From positions 32,640 to 96,639 of the forward strand of contig JAOADJ010000008.1 in the NCBI GenBank assembly GCA_026417375.1: 64,000 nt of DNA, read 5' to 3'. The notes under the pieces were generated by a model. It was not told the DNA's origin, made no database searches, and was given only the letters and a program-made list of their open reading frames with translations. The position numbers and the translations under genes were made by a program. Source of the DNA: Melioribacteraceae bacterium (GTDB lineage: Bacteria > Bacteroidota > Ignavibacteria > Ignavibacteriales > Melioribacteraceae). Below are positions 28,232 to 38,137 of this stretch, one piece after another (position 1 is the first letter of the stretch; the number at the start of each line of letters is the position of its first letter).

Positions 28232-28309
28232 ATCCCAACATATTATGAAGTTGTTAAAAATATTTTTTTGACATGATGAAAAATTAATTTTTAATGTGTT
28301 GGGATCTTT
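28232..28309. terminator. long-loop inverted repeat between convergent genes
   Basis: ATCCCAACATAT (28232-28243) pairs with ATGTGTTGGGAT (28294-28305) with one G-U pair; the loop is 50 nt and CTTTT follows on the plus strand. It lies between convergent stops at 28222 and 28334 and may end transcription from both sides. The long loop makes it a weaker prediction. Confidence 0.45.
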
Positions 28310-28333
28310 TATAAAATAAATCGCATATAATTA

Positions 28334-29266
28334 TTAAATCTTACCGGACAAAATAAAATTCATTTTATCTTTCATTCCTTCAATACCTTGTAAACCACCT
28401 GTGTGAATACAAACAATTGTTTTATTTTTTTCAAAATAATTTTTTCTTGCTAAATCATAAACAGCATATAACATTTTGCCGGTATAAATCGGATCTAATT
28501 TAACTTCATTTAATTCTTCAATTTGATTTATGAATATTAATAATTCACGATTGATTTTTGCATAACCACCGAAGTGATAATTATGAACTATAGACCAATT
28601 ATTAAATTTTTGTTTAGATGTTTTAGAAGTAAAAAATTCTACATTTTTATTAAGAAATTCTGCACCTTTTAAAACTGCAACACCCAAAACTTTTTTGTAA
28701 TTATTTAATCCAACTATTAATCCTGACAAAGTACCGGCTGTACCAGATGCAGTAATAACATAATCATAATCAATTTCAATTAATGAAGGAATTTCTGAAG
28801 CACCTTTTATTGCAAGTTGATTTGAACCTCCTTCAGGAACAATAAACACATCTCCAAATTTTTTCTTTATCCAAGCATAAAATTCTTCACTGTTTTTTTT
28901 TCTATAATCACTTCTTGAAACGTAAAAAAGTTTCATTCCGTTTTTTGAAGCAAATGATAATGTTGGATTTAAAGGCAGATGTTCTTCTCCTCGTATTATT
29001 CCTATAGTTTCAAATCCAAAAATTTTACCGGCTGCAGCAGTTGCATGAATATGATTAGAATATGCGCCACCAAAAGTCAATATGGTGTTAAAATTATTTT
29101 CTTTTGCATATTGAAGATTATACTTCAGCTTGAAATATTTATTTCCATTTATGAATGGATGAATTAAATCAAACCTTTTTACAAAAACATCAACATTTAT
29201 TTTTTCCGGAAAAATTATTTTTTGTAATACTGCTTTAGATAAATCTATTTCTTTTTCTGAATTCAC
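28334..29266 (-). CDS. PLP-dependent ACC deaminase/D-cysteine desulfhydrase-like enzyme
   Basis: This is a 310-residue cytoplasmic protein of the fold-type II PLP family. The PLP lysine is K43 in FINGNKYFKLKYNL. TFGGAYSNHIHATAAAGKIFGF is the phosphate/substrate loop of this family, and VITASGTAGTLSGLIVG and IVCIHTGGLQGIEG are the other cofactor loops. Members act as 1-aminocyclopropane-1-carboxylate deaminase or D-cysteine desulfhydrase, and annotated specificity is often wrong, so I give the family only. The start overlaps the stop of the amidohydrolase gene by 4 nt, giving a coupled two-gene unit. Confidence 0.85.
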   Translation of the reverse strand: MNSEKEIDLSKAVLQKIIFPEKINVDVFVKRFDLIHPFINGNKYFKLKYNLQYAKENNFNTILTFGGAYSNHIHATAAAGKIFGFETIGIIRGEEHLPLNPTLSFASKNGMKLFYVSRSDYRKKNSEEFYAWIKKKFGDVFIVPEGGSNQLAIKGASEIPSLIEIDYDYVITASGTAGTLSGLIVGLNNYKKVLGVAVLKGAEFLNKNVEFFTSKTSKQKFNNWSIVHNYHFGGYAKINRELLIFINQIEELNEVKLDPIYTGKMLYAVYDLARKNYFEKNKTIVCIHTGGLQGIEGMKDKMNFILSGKI

Positions 29267-30978
29267 TTGGACCCGTAAACTATTTTACCATTCAGAATTG
29301 TATAAAGCACTTTTGTTTCCGGAATTTTTTCTTCATCACAAGTCAATATGTTGTTTGATAATACAACTATATCAGCAAGTTTATCTTTTTTAATAGTTCC
29401 TTTTATTTTTTCTTCAAATGAAACATAAGCACCATTTAAAGTATACGATTTCAATGCTTCAATTCTTGTCATTTTTTGTTCAGGGAAAAATGATTTTCCT
29501 TCTTTATTTTTTCTTGTAACTGCAGAATAAAAACTTTCAATTGGATTAATATCTTCAACCGGTGCATCTGTGCCGTTTGATATTATAGCACCACTATCAA
29601 TTAATTTTCTCCAAACATATGCACCTTCTTCAGCTCTTTCATTTCCTAATCTTATCGGAACAAAGTTCATGTCGCTTGTACAATGAACCGATTGCATTGC
29701 AGCTATAACTCCAAGTTTTGAAAATCGTGGTATATCATCTTTTGATAAATGTTGTGCATGTTCAATACACCAACGTAAATCTTTTTTATCAGGATATTTT
29801 TTAAATATACTTTCATAAAGATTCAGAACTTCTCTGTTTCCTCTATCACCAATAGCATGAATTCTCATTTGAAAATCATTTTGAATTGCAAGCTCCGAAA
29901 TATTTTTCAACTGATTAATTGGTGTTACATTCGATCCTGTTGAATTTGGCAAATCATTATATGGTTTTAATAACCAAGCACCTCGTGAACCTAAAGCTCC
30001 ATCAATATATTGTTTTATAGAACGAACTGTTAAAAAATTATTTCCATACCCAATAAGTTTATAATTAGATAAATTCTTTTTTAAATTTTCATATGAATCG
30101 CCAATCATTACATTTAATCTAACTGGCAATAAATTTTCATCTGTAATTTTTTTTAATGCATCAATTTCATTAAAAGTTAATCCGGCATCCGAACATGAAG
30201 TAATTCCTTTTCTTAAACATTCTTCACCAGCAAGTTTAATAATCTTTTTTAGGTGTTCTAGTTTTTCTTCCTCGGTTCTTTTTGACAAATAATCATCATA
30301 AAATTTTCTTATTAAGTTTTCTGCATTTTCTTCAAATACACCAATCGGGTTTCCATCTTTATCTTTAACAATTGTTCCTCCTTCAGGATTTTTAGTTTGT
30401 TTAGTTATACCGGCAAGTTTCATTGCATATTCATTTACAAAAATAGCATGACCACTTGCATGAGAAAGCATAACCGGATTGTTGGGAGAAACTTTACTTA
30501 GTTCATTATGAATTGGATATCCATTTACACTTGGATTTGGTGCGGGTGAAAATTTTTCCTGATGCCAACCACGACCAATTATCCATTCGCCTGGTTTTGA
30601 ATTTTTTACAGCATTATCAACTATTGAAATTACTTCGTTCCAGTTTTTTGCATTTCTTAAATCGAGATTTAAGAGAGATTCACCTAAACCTAAAAAATGT
30701 GCATGACTATCGTTAAAGCCGGGCATTACAAATTTTTCATTTAAATCAATAATATTTGTTGTTGAACTTATAAATTTTCCGACATCCTGATTTGAACCAA
30801 CGAATATTATTTTTCCATCTTTTATTGCCAAAGCTTGTGCCGTTGGAATTGAATCTTCAAGGGTAATAATCGTTCCGTTTCTTAAAACAATATCTGCTTT
30901 ATGTTCCATTTGTATTTTCCCACAACTTATTAATAAAAAAGAAAACAGAACAAAAAGTAAAATAATTTTTACTTTCAT
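29263..30978 (-). CDS. amidohydrolase (YtcJ-like), predicted lipoprotein
   Basis: This is a 571-residue protein with a lipobox-like end of its signal sequence (LLISC, Cys19), so it is probably anchored to a membrane. The metal-dependent amidohydrolase domain follows: VLRNGTIITLEDSIPTAQALAIKDGKI, the metal site GFNDSHAHFLGLGESL, GWHQEKFSP, MRIHAIGDRGNREVL and SNGTDAPVEDINP. This matches the amidohydrolase 3 (YtcJ) group, usually of unknown substrate. Its 4-nt overlap with the downstream PLP enzyme gene suggests a shared pathway that I cannot name. It is 30 nt from the truA gene, which precedes it in transcription order. Confidence 0.85.
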   Translation of the reverse strand: MKVKIILLFVLFSFLLISCGKIQMEHKADIVLRNGTIITLEDSIPTAQALAIKDGKIIFVGSNQDVGKFISSTTNIIDLNEKFVMPGFNDSHAHFLGLGESLLNLDLRNAKNWNEVISIVDNAVKNSKPGEWIIGRGWHQEKFSPAPNPSVNGYPIHNELSKVSPNNPVMLSHASGHAIFVNEYAMKLAGITKQTKNPEGGTIVKDKDGNPIGVFEENAENLIRKFYDDYLSKRTEEEKLEHLKKIIKLAGEECLRKGITSCSDAGLTFNEIDALKKITDENLLPVRLNVMIGDSYENLKKNLSNYKLIGYGNNFLTVRSIKQYIDGALGSRGAWLLKPYNDLPNSTGSNVTPINQLKNISELAIQNDFQMRIHAIGDRGNREVLNLYESIFKKYPDKKDLRWCIEHAQHLSKDDIPRFSKLGVIAAMQSVHCTSDMNFVPIRLGNERAEEGAYVWRKLIDSGAIISNGTDAPVEDINPIESFYSAVTRKNKEGKSFFPEQKMTRIEALKSYTLNGAYVSFEEKIKGTIKKDKLADIVVLSNNILTCDEEKIPETKVLYTILNGKIVYGSK

Positions 30979-31008
30979 AATTGCCTCAATTAAAATTTAT
31001 GATTGTTT

Positions 31009-31803
31009 TTATTTTTTTCTTATGAATGAATTTATTTTAATTAATGATGAAAACTCTTTGGATAATTTTTCATTATCATATAAAACTTTTTCTAAAAATA
31101 AACCTGATGGCGGTGCAGTAAATTTTGATGGTTCTTTAGATTCTTTTTCTAAATATGTTTTTATCTCTTGTTCGTTTAGTTTTCCTCTGCCAACTTCAAC
31201 CAGAACTCCTACAATTCTTCTCACCATTTTCCATAAAAAATGTGAAGCGATAATTCTTATTAAAATTAAATCATCTTCTTTTTTTAATTGAATATCATCA
31301 ATCAAAACTTTAGTTGATTTTTCTGTTTCGTCTTTATCTGAAAAAGAAATAAAATCATGCATTCCAATAAATATTTTTGATGCCTTTAACATTTTATCAA
31401 AATCTAAATTATCTTTAATCCACCAAACAAATGGTTTTCCAAAAGCAGTTCTTCTTGTTGAAATCTGATAAATATAGCTTCTTAATTTTGCATCGTGCCG
31501 TGCATGAAAATTCGATTTGACTTTTTCTACTTCAAGAATGTTTATATCGAAAGGAAGTTCATCATTTAATTTTAATCTTATAATTTCTGGAGCCAACATT
31601 GTATTTACATCTAAATGTGCAACCTGGCATAAAGCATGAACTCCGGCGTCAGTTCTTCCAGAACCTTTTAATTCAATTTTTTTAGTTTCAAAAATTTTTT
31701 CTGCCGCTTCTAAAATTTTACCTTGAATACTTTTAGCGTTTTTTTGTAACTGCCAGCCACTGTATCTTGTGCCTTCATATTCAATGTAAAGTTTAAATCT
31801 CAA
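31009..31803 (-). CDS. truA: tRNA pseudouridine(38-40) synthase TruA
   Basis: This is a 264-residue protein converting uridines 38-40 of the tRNA anticodon arm to pseudouridine. The start (MRFKLYIEYEGTRYSGWQLQ) and catalytic Asp52 in GSGRTDAGVHALCQVAHLD are diagnostic. SNFHARHDAKLRSYIYQI and FLWKMVRRIVGVLVEVGRG are further TruA blocks. The size is normal. It lies 12 nt downstream of alaS, so the two tRNA genes are probably co-transcribed on the minus strand. Confidence 0.95.
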   Translation of the reverse strand: MRFKLYIEYEGTRYSGWQLQKNAKSIQGKILEAAEKIFETKKIELKGSGRTDAGVHALCQVAHLDVNTMLAPEIIRLKLNDELPFDINILEVEKVKSNFHARHDAKLRSYIYQISTRRTAFGKPFVWWIKDNLDFDKMLKASKIFIGMHDFISFSDKDETEKSTKVLIDDIQLKKEDDLILIRIIASHFLWKMVRRIVGVLVEVGRGKLNEQEIKTYLEKESKEPSKFTAPPSGLFLEKVLYDNEKLSKEFSSLIKINSFIRKK

Positions 31804-31815
31804 TTTTTATCCCGG

Positions 31816-34422
31816 CTACTTAATTGTATTTTCAACAAATGCAAGTGCTTCCTCTATCTTGGAAACATCTTTACCACCAGCGGTTGCTAAGTGTGGACGA
31901 CCGCCACCGCTTCCTCCAACAATTTGAGCAACTTGTTTAACAATATTACCTGCAACTATTTTTTTCTCTTTAATCAAATCGTCTGAAACAACTGCAACTA
32001 TTCCAACTTTATCATCAATTTTTGAAATTAAAACACCAACACCTGTTTTCATTTTTTCTCTTAATTCATCTCCCATTGATTTTAATTCATCCATGTTTGA
32101 TGCCTCAACTTTACCTTTGAAAATTTTAATACCATTTATTTCAATTGGAGATGAAATAATTGAATCAATACCACTTAGTTTTTCTTTTAATTGAAGTAAT
32201 GCAATTTCTTTTTCAAGTTTTTTCTTTTCTTCTTGTAACTCATTTATTTTTAATTCTTCATTTTCAATTTTGAGTTGAAGCTCTTTAATGTATTTTTCTA
32301 CGCCTTCACCAGTAACCGCTTCAATTCTTCTTACACCACTTGCAATTGAAGATTCACTAATAATTTTCAATATCCCGATCTGAGAGCTATTTTTAACATG
32401 TGTTCCACCACAAAACTCCATTGTATAATCACCAAACTGAACAACGTTAACCTTGTCTCCATATTTATCACCAAAGAACATTAAAGCTCCCATTTTTTTT
32501 GCTTCTTCAAAAGGAGTTTCCCGATGATGAATCATTGGAATATTTTCTCTCACCTTTTCATTAACAAGTTGCTCAATTGCTTCAAGCTCGCTTTTGGTTA
32601 CTTTTTCAAAATGGCTAAAATCAAATCTTAATCTATCCGGTCCTACATAAGAACCCGCTTGTTGAACATGCGTTCCTAAAATTTGTCTTAATGCTTTGTG
32701 AAGAAAATGGGTGGCAGAATGATTTCTCATAATATTCCAACGTCTTACTTTATCTACTTCTATTTCAACTTCTTTACCTAATTCAATTTTTATTTCTGGT
32801 TCAATTTCAACAACATGCACAATTTGATTATTAACTTTTACTACATCGACAACCGATAAAAATTTATCATCAATTTTAATTTTTCCTGTATCACTAATTT
32901 GACCACCCGATTCAACATAAAAAGGAGTTTTATCTAACACAATAAAAATTTTATCGTTTTCGATTTTGAATCCTAAAATTTTTGCTTGCGAAGATAATTC
33001 ATCATATCCGGTAAAAATTGTTGCACTGTTATCTGTTAAATTAAAATCATCAAGATTATTTAATTGTAATGCAATTGTTCCTATTTTTTCTTTTGTGGAT
33101 TTTCTTGCTCTTTCTTTTTGTTCATTCATTAATTCGTTGAATCTTTTTTCGTCAATAGTAAAACCATTTTCGCGTGCCATTACAGCTGTTAAATCAACCG
33201 GAAAACCGTAAGTGTCGTAAAGTTTAAATACATCATCGCCGGAAATTATTTTTTCATTTTTTGCATTTAATTTTTTTGTTAATGAATCGAAAAGTTCAAT
33301 TCCTCTATCAAGAGTTGCATTAAAACTTTCCTCTTCTGCTTTAATAATTTTTTCAATCTGGGATTGATTTGTTTTTATTTCAGGAAAAACATGTGAAAAG
33401 TTTTTAACAACAACATCAACAAGTTTGAATAAAAATGGTTCTTTCAGATCTAATCTTCTTCCATATCGTGATGCTCTTCTCAATAATCTTCTTAAAACAT
33501 AACCTCTTCCTTCGTTTCCCGGAGTTGCACCATCACCAATTGCAAAAGTTAATGTTCTGATATGATCGGCAATCACACGCATTGAAACATTATTTTTCCC
33601 TTCAATTGAATTATCTTCTGGCAATAATGTATTATTATATTTTTTATTTGAAAGATTTTCAATTGCATTAATAATTGGAGTAAATACATCAGTATCATAA
33701 TTTGATTTTTTATTTTGTAGCACAGCACAAATTCTTTCGAATCCCATTCCGGTATCAACATGTTTAGCTGGCAATTCATTTAATTTTCCATTTTCATCAC
33801 GGTTATATTGAATAAATACCAAATTCCAGATTTCAATACAATTTGGTGAGCCGGCATTTACTAAATGAGCTGCTTCTAAATCATCACTTAAATTAATATG
33901 AATTTCAGAACAGGGACCGCAAGGACCGGTTTCTCCCATTTCCCAAAAATTATCTTTTTCATCAAATCTTAAAATGTGATTCGGATTTATATCGGTTTCA
34001 CTTTTCCACAATTCAAAAGCTTCATCATCTGTTCGATATACTGTTGCCCACAATCTTTCTTTCGGAAGTTTCCATACTTCAGTTAATAATTCCCAAGCCC
34101 AGGCAATTGCTTCTTTTTTATAATAATCTCCAAAACTCCAATTACCAAGCATTTCAAAAAAGGTATGATGATATGTATCATGACCTACTTCTTCAAGATC
34201 ATTATGTTTTCCGGAAACTCTTATACATTTTTGAGTATCGGCTGCACGTTTGTAATCTCGTGAACCCGTTCCAAGAAAAACATCTTTAAATTGATTCATC
34301 CCTGCATTTGTGAATAAAAGGGTTGGATCACCATGTGGAACAACCGGTGCGCTTTGTACAATTCTATGTTCTTTGCTTTTAAAGAAATCTAAAAACTGCT
34401 GTCTAATTTCGTTTGATGTCAT
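31816..34422 (-). CDS. alaS: alanyl-tRNA synthetase
   Basis: This is an 868-residue cytoplasmic enzyme charging tRNA-Ala. N-terminal catalytic blocks: FLDFFKSKEHRIVQSAPVVP, LLFTNAGMNQFKDVFLG, VGHDTYHHTFFEMLGNWSFG and GPCGPCSEIHI. The editing domain has the zinc motif HSATHFLHKALRQ (about 566) with CGGTH further on (MEFCGGTHVKN). A heptad-rich coiled-coil (IKELQLKIENEELKINELQ...) links to the C-Ala domain ending QIVGGSGGGRPHLATAGGKD. The length is typical. It is the first gene of a minus-strand unit with truA; the 222-nt region upstream is shared with a divergent gene. Confidence 0.97.
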   Translation of the reverse strand: MTSNEIRQQFLDFFKSKEHRIVQSAPVVPHGDPTLLFTNAGMNQFKDVFLGTGSRDYKRAADTQKCIRVSGKHNDLEEVGHDTYHHTFFEMLGNWSFGDYYKKEAIAWAWELLTEVWKLPKERLWATVYRTDDEAFELWKSETDINPNHILRFDEKDNFWEMGETGPCGPCSEIHINLSDDLEAAHLVNAGSPNCIEIWNLVFIQYNRDENGKLNELPAKHVDTGMGFERICAVLQNKKSNYDTDVFTPIINAIENLSNKKYNNTLLPEDNSIEGKNNVSMRVIADHIRTLTFAIGDGATPGNEGRGYVLRRLLRRASRYGRRLDLKEPFLFKLVDVVVKNFSHVFPEIKTNQSQIEKIIKAEEESFNATLDRGIELFDSLTKKLNAKNEKIISGDDVFKLYDTYGFPVDLTAVMARENGFTIDEKRFNELMNEQKERARKSTKEKIGTIALQLNNLDDFNLTDNSATIFTGYDELSSQAKILGFKIENDKIFIVLDKTPFYVESGGQISDTGKIKIDDKFLSVVDVVKVNNQIVHVVEIEPEIKIELGKEVEIEVDKVRRWNIMRNHSATHFLHKALRQILGTHVQQAGSYVGPDRLRFDFSHFEKVTKSELEAIEQLVNEKVRENIPMIHHRETPFEEAKKMGALMFFGDKYGDKVNVVQFGDYTMEFCGGTHVKNSSQIGILKIISESSIASGVRRIEAVTGEGVEKYIKELQLKIENEELKINELQEEKKKLEKEIALLQLKEKLSGIDSIISSPIEINGIKIFKGKVEASNMDELKSMGDELREKMKTGVGVLISKIDDKVGIVAVVSDDLIKEKKIVAGNIVKQVAQIVGGSGGGRPHLATAGGKDVSKIEEALAFVENTIK

Positions 34423-34644
34423 ATTATTTTTTCATTTTTTTAGTGGGCAAATATAAGAAAATGTAATCGAAGATTAATTTCGTAATTCACTATCAATGCG
34501 AAAAAAAATATTTTTAATAAAGATTTAGAATTTATTTTGTTTATTAACAATTAAATTTTTTTTAATATTAATTATTGTTACGATTTTTGTATCAAAAAAT
34601 CTGTTATTAATTAACTAAATTTTTAATAAATAAATTTCATTATT

Positions 34645-35157
34645 ATGAAAACAAAATTGCTACTTCTTACTTTGTTCGTTTTATTATTCACACATTTTAC
34701 TTATTCACAACAAAACTTAAAATCAGAAAACTGGAATTGGTTAATCGGTGAGTGGCAAGGTGAAGGAAGCGGACAACCAGGTCAAGGTGGTGGAACTTTT
34801 TCTTTTACTTATGACCTTGACAATAAAATAATTATCCGCAAAAGCCAATCAGAATATTTATCCCCAAATAGTAATAAAAAAATTATTCATCAGGATTTAA
34901 TGATTATCTATTTTGACCAAAATGAAAAAATTCAAAAAGCAATTTATTTTGACAATGAAGATCATATTATAAATTATAATATCTCTTCTACTGAAAATTC
35001 TATCATACTAACAAGTAATAAGATTCCCAATTCACCAGTTTTTAGACTTAGCTATTTTTTAATTGAATCAAATTTAATAAACACAAAATTTGAAATTTCA
35101 AGAGACGGGCAAAATTTCACAACTTACATTGAAGGAAAAAGTAAAAAAGTTAAATAG
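34645..35157 (+). CDS. small exported protein, calycin/DUF1579-like
   Basis: This is a 170-residue protein with a signal peptide (1-21, ending FTYSQ). The mature part begins NWNWLIGEWQGEGSGQPGQG followed by about eight short beta strands (GTFSFTYDLDNKIIIRKSQS, IIHQDLMIIYFDQ, AIYFDNEDHIINYNI). The WLIGEWxGEG start resembles small barrel families such as DUF1579 or nitrobindin-like calycins; I cannot decide which. It is a single gene with 84 nt to the next one. Function unknown. Confidence 0.55.
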   Translation: MKTKLLLLTLFVLLFTHFTYSQQNLKSENWNWLIGEWQGEGSGQPGQGGGTFSFTYDLDNKIIIRKSQSEYLSPNSNKKIIHQDLMIIYFDQNEKIQKAIYFDNEDHIINYNISSTENSIILTSNKIPNSPVFRLSYFLIESNLINTKFEISRDGQNFTTYIEGKSKKVK

Positions 35158-35240
35158 ATTAGTTTTTTTGTAAATAGAAAAACTGAATTAGAAACTCTTA
35201 ATTATTTTACTCTGTTTAGATTTAAAAAAGTGATTATAAA

Positions 35241-36146
35241 ATGAAAATTGCAATTACTGGTGCAACAGGATTAATAGGCAAAAAAATTGTAAGTAAGTTA
35301 GTGGAAAGAAAAGATGAAGTAATAATACTGACCACTTCAGTTCAAAGAGCAAAAAGTGTCTTTAAAAACAATTATAAATTTATTGACTGGTCTAATGATT
35401 TTAATCAATGGTATTCACAATTAGAAAATGTTGATGTTGTTTTAAATCTTGCCGGCGAAAATGTAATTGCAAGAAGATGGAATGAAGAACACAAAAATAA
35501 AATCTATAAAAGTAGAATTGATAACACTAAAAAATTAGTAAGTGCAATTTCACTTTTAAATAACAAACTAAAACTTTTTATTTCTGCATCTGCAATTGGT
35601 TATTATGGAAATATTAATTCCGAAGTTGATGAAACCTCAAATGCTGGAAGTGATTTTTTAGCTCAAGTGGTAAAAGATTGGGAAAATGCTTCACTAAAAC
35701 TTGAAGATGAAAATATAAGAAGAGTAATTTTTAGAATTGGTATTGTATTAGATAAAAATGGCGGAGCTCTTCCAAAATTAATTTTACCATTCAAGTTTTT
35801 TGTTGGTGGTTCAATTGGAAGCGGTAAACAATGGTTTTCATGGATTCATGTTGATGATTTGGTAAATATGTTTTTATTTGCTATCGACAACAACATCAAT
35901 GGTGTTTTCAATGCAACATCACCTAATCCAGTTAAAATGAAAGAATTCTCAAAAACAATTGGTAAAATTTTAAATCGCCCCTCATTTTTGGATGTGCCTT
36001 CCTTCATAATTAAGTTGGCACTGGGAGAAGGGGCAGAAACTATATTAAATGGGGCAAAAGTAAAGTGTGAAAAAATTTTAAATGAAGGTTTTAAATTTCA
36101 ATACGAAAAATTAGATGATGCATTAAAGTCATTATTAAAAAAATAA
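35241..36146 (+). CDS. TIGR01777 family NAD-dependent epimerase-like protein
   Basis: This is a 301-residue cytoplasmic protein of the extended short-chain dehydrogenase family. The N-terminal Rossmann motif is GATGLIGKKIV, followed by DVVLNLAGENVIARRWNEEHK, which is the signature block of the TIGR01777/YfcH group, then FISASAIGYYG (with the YG at the catalytic site), WENASLKLE and a C-terminal domain with NGVFNATSPNPVKMKEFSKT. The substrate is unknown. Its end is 1 nt from the convergent pilin-like gene. Confidence 0.9.
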   Translation: MKIAITGATGLIGKKIVSKLVERKDEVIILTTSVQRAKSVFKNNYKFIDWSNDFNQWYSQLENVDVVLNLAGENVIARRWNEEHKNKIYKSRIDNTKKLVSAISLLNNKLKLFISASAIGYYGNINSEVDETSNAGSDFLAQVVKDWENASLKLEDENIRRVIFRIGIVLDKNGGALPKLILPFKFFVGGSIGSGKQWFSWIHVDDLVNMFLFAIDNNINGVFNATSPNPVKMKEFSKTIGKILNRPSFLDVPSFIIKLALGEGAETILNGAKVKCEKILNEGFKFQYEKLDDALKSLLKK

Positions 36147-36147
36147 A

Positions 36148-37533
36148 TTACTCATACCATGAAACAACTTCATAATTTTTAGTATTAGGAAATGCCGGTG
36201 GAGTAACAGTATAAAATCTTTCATCAAATCTATGATTAAATTTTAATCCTTTAACCGGTGTACTTCCGGAGTATGTTGCTGTTGCTCTTGTAGTTTTTGC
36301 AATAACGCCTCCAAGTATATACCAATTACCCAAAAAATTCTGACTTATTAAACCATCATCGGGACCTATATTTCCATTCATAGCAAACATAGATGCTTCT
36401 GTATAAATATTTTTTCCCCGTGTGGTTGAATTATCCTGAATTCTAATATTTTCTTCTGCAATTATTCCAAGCATATCAGTGGAATTTGGGTTAGTTCTTG
36501 GATTAGTATTGTATCTTATGTCATCTTCAAAATAAACATTACCAAAACCTGTTCTACCTGCTTTTGTTGCAACAATAGTTACGTTTCCATTAACAGTTCC
36601 TTTGGTATAAATATTTCCTTTTTCCACATAAATAACACCATTTGGAGCAAAAGATGATAATGAAACAGTAGTATTTGCCGACCAAGAGGAAGCTCCTTCC
36701 AATTTGGTTTGATATGTAACTGTACCATTATTGTTAAAATATAATTTAACATCAATCCCCTTAGGGGGAGAATTAGTGCCTCTAAAAACACTTGAACTAG
36801 CTCTTGTTCTCAAACCAGTTGTATCAAATTCAAGTGGAATATCTACACCAGGTTGATAACCGGCATTAAAAACTGGTAACCCGGTACCAGAAGTAGATAA
36901 AGATAATCTAGAACTAACTTTACCTAAAAACACAGGAGAGCCATAAGTAGATAAAGTTCCATTAACATGAAATGGTCCGTGAAATGTATCACCAGTTGCA
37001 GGCATAGCACTTATTGAAGAATAGTAATTTCCGAACTTTGCAAAATTACTTGGTCTTAATTGAACTATAATAGTTTTGGTAACATTATTAAAAGTTCCTT
37101 CAGAAACAATTGTGGCAATTGTATTATCAACAACTTCAGCACCACATTGTCCATAAGAATCGCCATGAGCCATATGAGCTGCTGCTGCGGTTGATGGTAA
37201 AAACAAAGATTTTTGAGCTGCTGGATTTCCTGGTGGACGATGACATATCCAAACTTTTCCACCTGTAGTAGCTAAAGGATTTGATACATAAACATTAATA
37301 GTTCCACCACCAAAAGTTAAATTTGAAAATCCGGCATCCCAATATTTATCCATAAATATTGCATTTGCGGCCATATTAGCACCGGCACTTGCTATATTAT
37401 AAGCTTGTTCTTCGTTATAATATCTACTAACATTTTCAATAGATCTGTTTGATATTCCTAAAAAATTCTGACCAAAGACTAAAAATATCATACTAAAACC
37501 AAGCACAAGTAATAATGCTGCTTTGCCGCCCAT
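36148..37533 (-). CDS. PilX-like minor pilin-type protein with ICHxPPGN/HGD module
   Basis: This is a 461-residue protein. The N-terminus MGGKAALLLVLGFSMIFLVF is a single hydrophobic helix, followed by YYNEEQAYNIASAGANMAANA, which resembles the PilX N-terminal helix (helix then AxxAAEAGL). A clear prepilin leader (GFxxxE) is missing. Residues 97-130 carry ICHRPPGNP...AHMAHGDSYGQC (separate entry). The rest is beta-rich with TFHGPFHVNGTLSTYGSPVF and GNIYTKGTVNGNVTIVATKAG, resembling surface or polymer-like repeats. It is the last gene of three packed 1-4 nt apart. No assembly ATPase or pilQ is present in the window. Confidence 0.6.
   Translation of the reverse strand: MGGKAALLLVLGFSMIFLVFGQNFLGISNRSIENVSRYYNEEQAYNIASAGANMAANAIFMDKYWDAGFSNLTFGGGTINVYVSNPLATTGGKVWICHRPPGNPAAQKSLFLPSTAAAAHMAHGDSYGQCGAEVVDNTIATIVSEGTFNNVTKTIIVQLRPSNFAKFGNYYSSISAMPATGDTFHGPFHVNGTLSTYGSPVFLGKVSSRLSLSTSGTGLPVFNAGYQPGVDIPLEFDTTGLRTRASSSVFRGTNSPPKGIDVKLYFNNNGTVTYQTKLEGASSWSANTTVSLSSFAPNGVIYVEKGNIYTKGTVNGNVTIVATKAGRTGFGNVYFEDDIRYNTNPRTNPNSTDMLGIIAEENIRIQDNSTTRGKNIYTEASMFAMNGNIGPDDGLISQNFLGNWYILGGVIAKTTRATATYSGSTPVKGLKFNHRFDERFYTVTPPAFPNTKNYEVVSWYE
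37144..37245 (-). other. ICHxPPGN...HxxHGDxxGxC module coding region
   Basis: It encodes residues 97-130 of the PilX-like protein: C97-H98, PPGNP, then H120, H123-G124-D125 and C130. This Cys/His pattern recurs in diverse secreted proteins of several phyla in my memory, but I cannot name a database entry. The paired Cys and His residues suggest metal or disulfide stabilisation. Confidence 0.6.
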
Positions 37534-37534
37534 T

Positions 37535-38134
37535 TTATCTATTCCTTAAATTTTTTGCTGAAAGACGTATTTGTCTCCAGAAAACTTTTGAATAATCATT
37601 TGCATATGAATAACTACTTTCAACCATTATATTAAGTTGTATAGTTTGAATTTGAGAAAAATTTGTTATTGGAAAACTCATTTGTTGTTGCAATGCATTA
37701 AAATATCTTAAATTAAATTGAGTAATTCCAAGATTGGCACTAGCTGGAGTTGCGCTATTAACCACTCTGAAAAGCATTCTATCTCTTGGATTGGGAGTTC
37801 CTGAAAGTTGTGAAGTTGGTCCGACATAATATCTCATAGTGTCAACATTTCCATCATTATCAACATCTGTTAAAAATCTAATATTTGTTGAATCTGCAAA
37901 AATTATTGCTTTTGATGGATCAGCTATTTTAGTCCAATCTTTACAATAACCAATTTTTTTAAAATCATATTCTAAAAGTGTAATAACTTCAACAAGATTT
38001 TGTTGAACAATAAGATCAGCTGTATAATTATATGAATTCTGAACAGCAGCATCGTTTAATCTGAATAAAATCATGAGTAGCATTCCGCCTGCTATTGTTG
38101 ATCCTAGTATGTCAAGTAGTGTACTAAATCCCAT
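37535..38134 (-). CDS. PilW-like minor pilin-type protein
   Basis: This is a 199-residue protein with an N-terminal membrane helix (about 7-25, LLDILGSTIAGGMLLMILF) and a mostly beta, polar remainder containing DFKKIGYCKD, IRFLTDVDNDGNVDTMRYYV and ITQFNLRYFNALQQQ. The latter blocks resemble PilW-type minor pilins (xxFRYxDxxG and LRYFNA... segments). No obvious prepilin peptidase site is seen. It lies 3 nt downstream of the PilV-like gene and 1 nt upstream of the PilX-like one. Confidence 0.55.
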   Translation of the reverse strand: MGFSTLLDILGSTIAGGMLLMILFRLNDAAVQNSYNYTADLIVQQNLVEVITLLEYDFKKIGYCKDWTKIADPSKAIIFADSTNIRFLTDVDNDGNVDTMRYYVGPTSQLSGTPNPRDRMLFRVVNSATPASANLGITQFNLRYFNALQQQMSFPITNFSQIQTIQLNIMVESSYSYANDYSKVFWRQIRLSAKNLRNR

Positions 38135-38137
38135 AAA

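Noticed and set aside
28232..28305. Inverted repeat considered as a transposon end
   Set aside because: No transposase or target duplication nearby; its location between convergent genes fits a terminator better.
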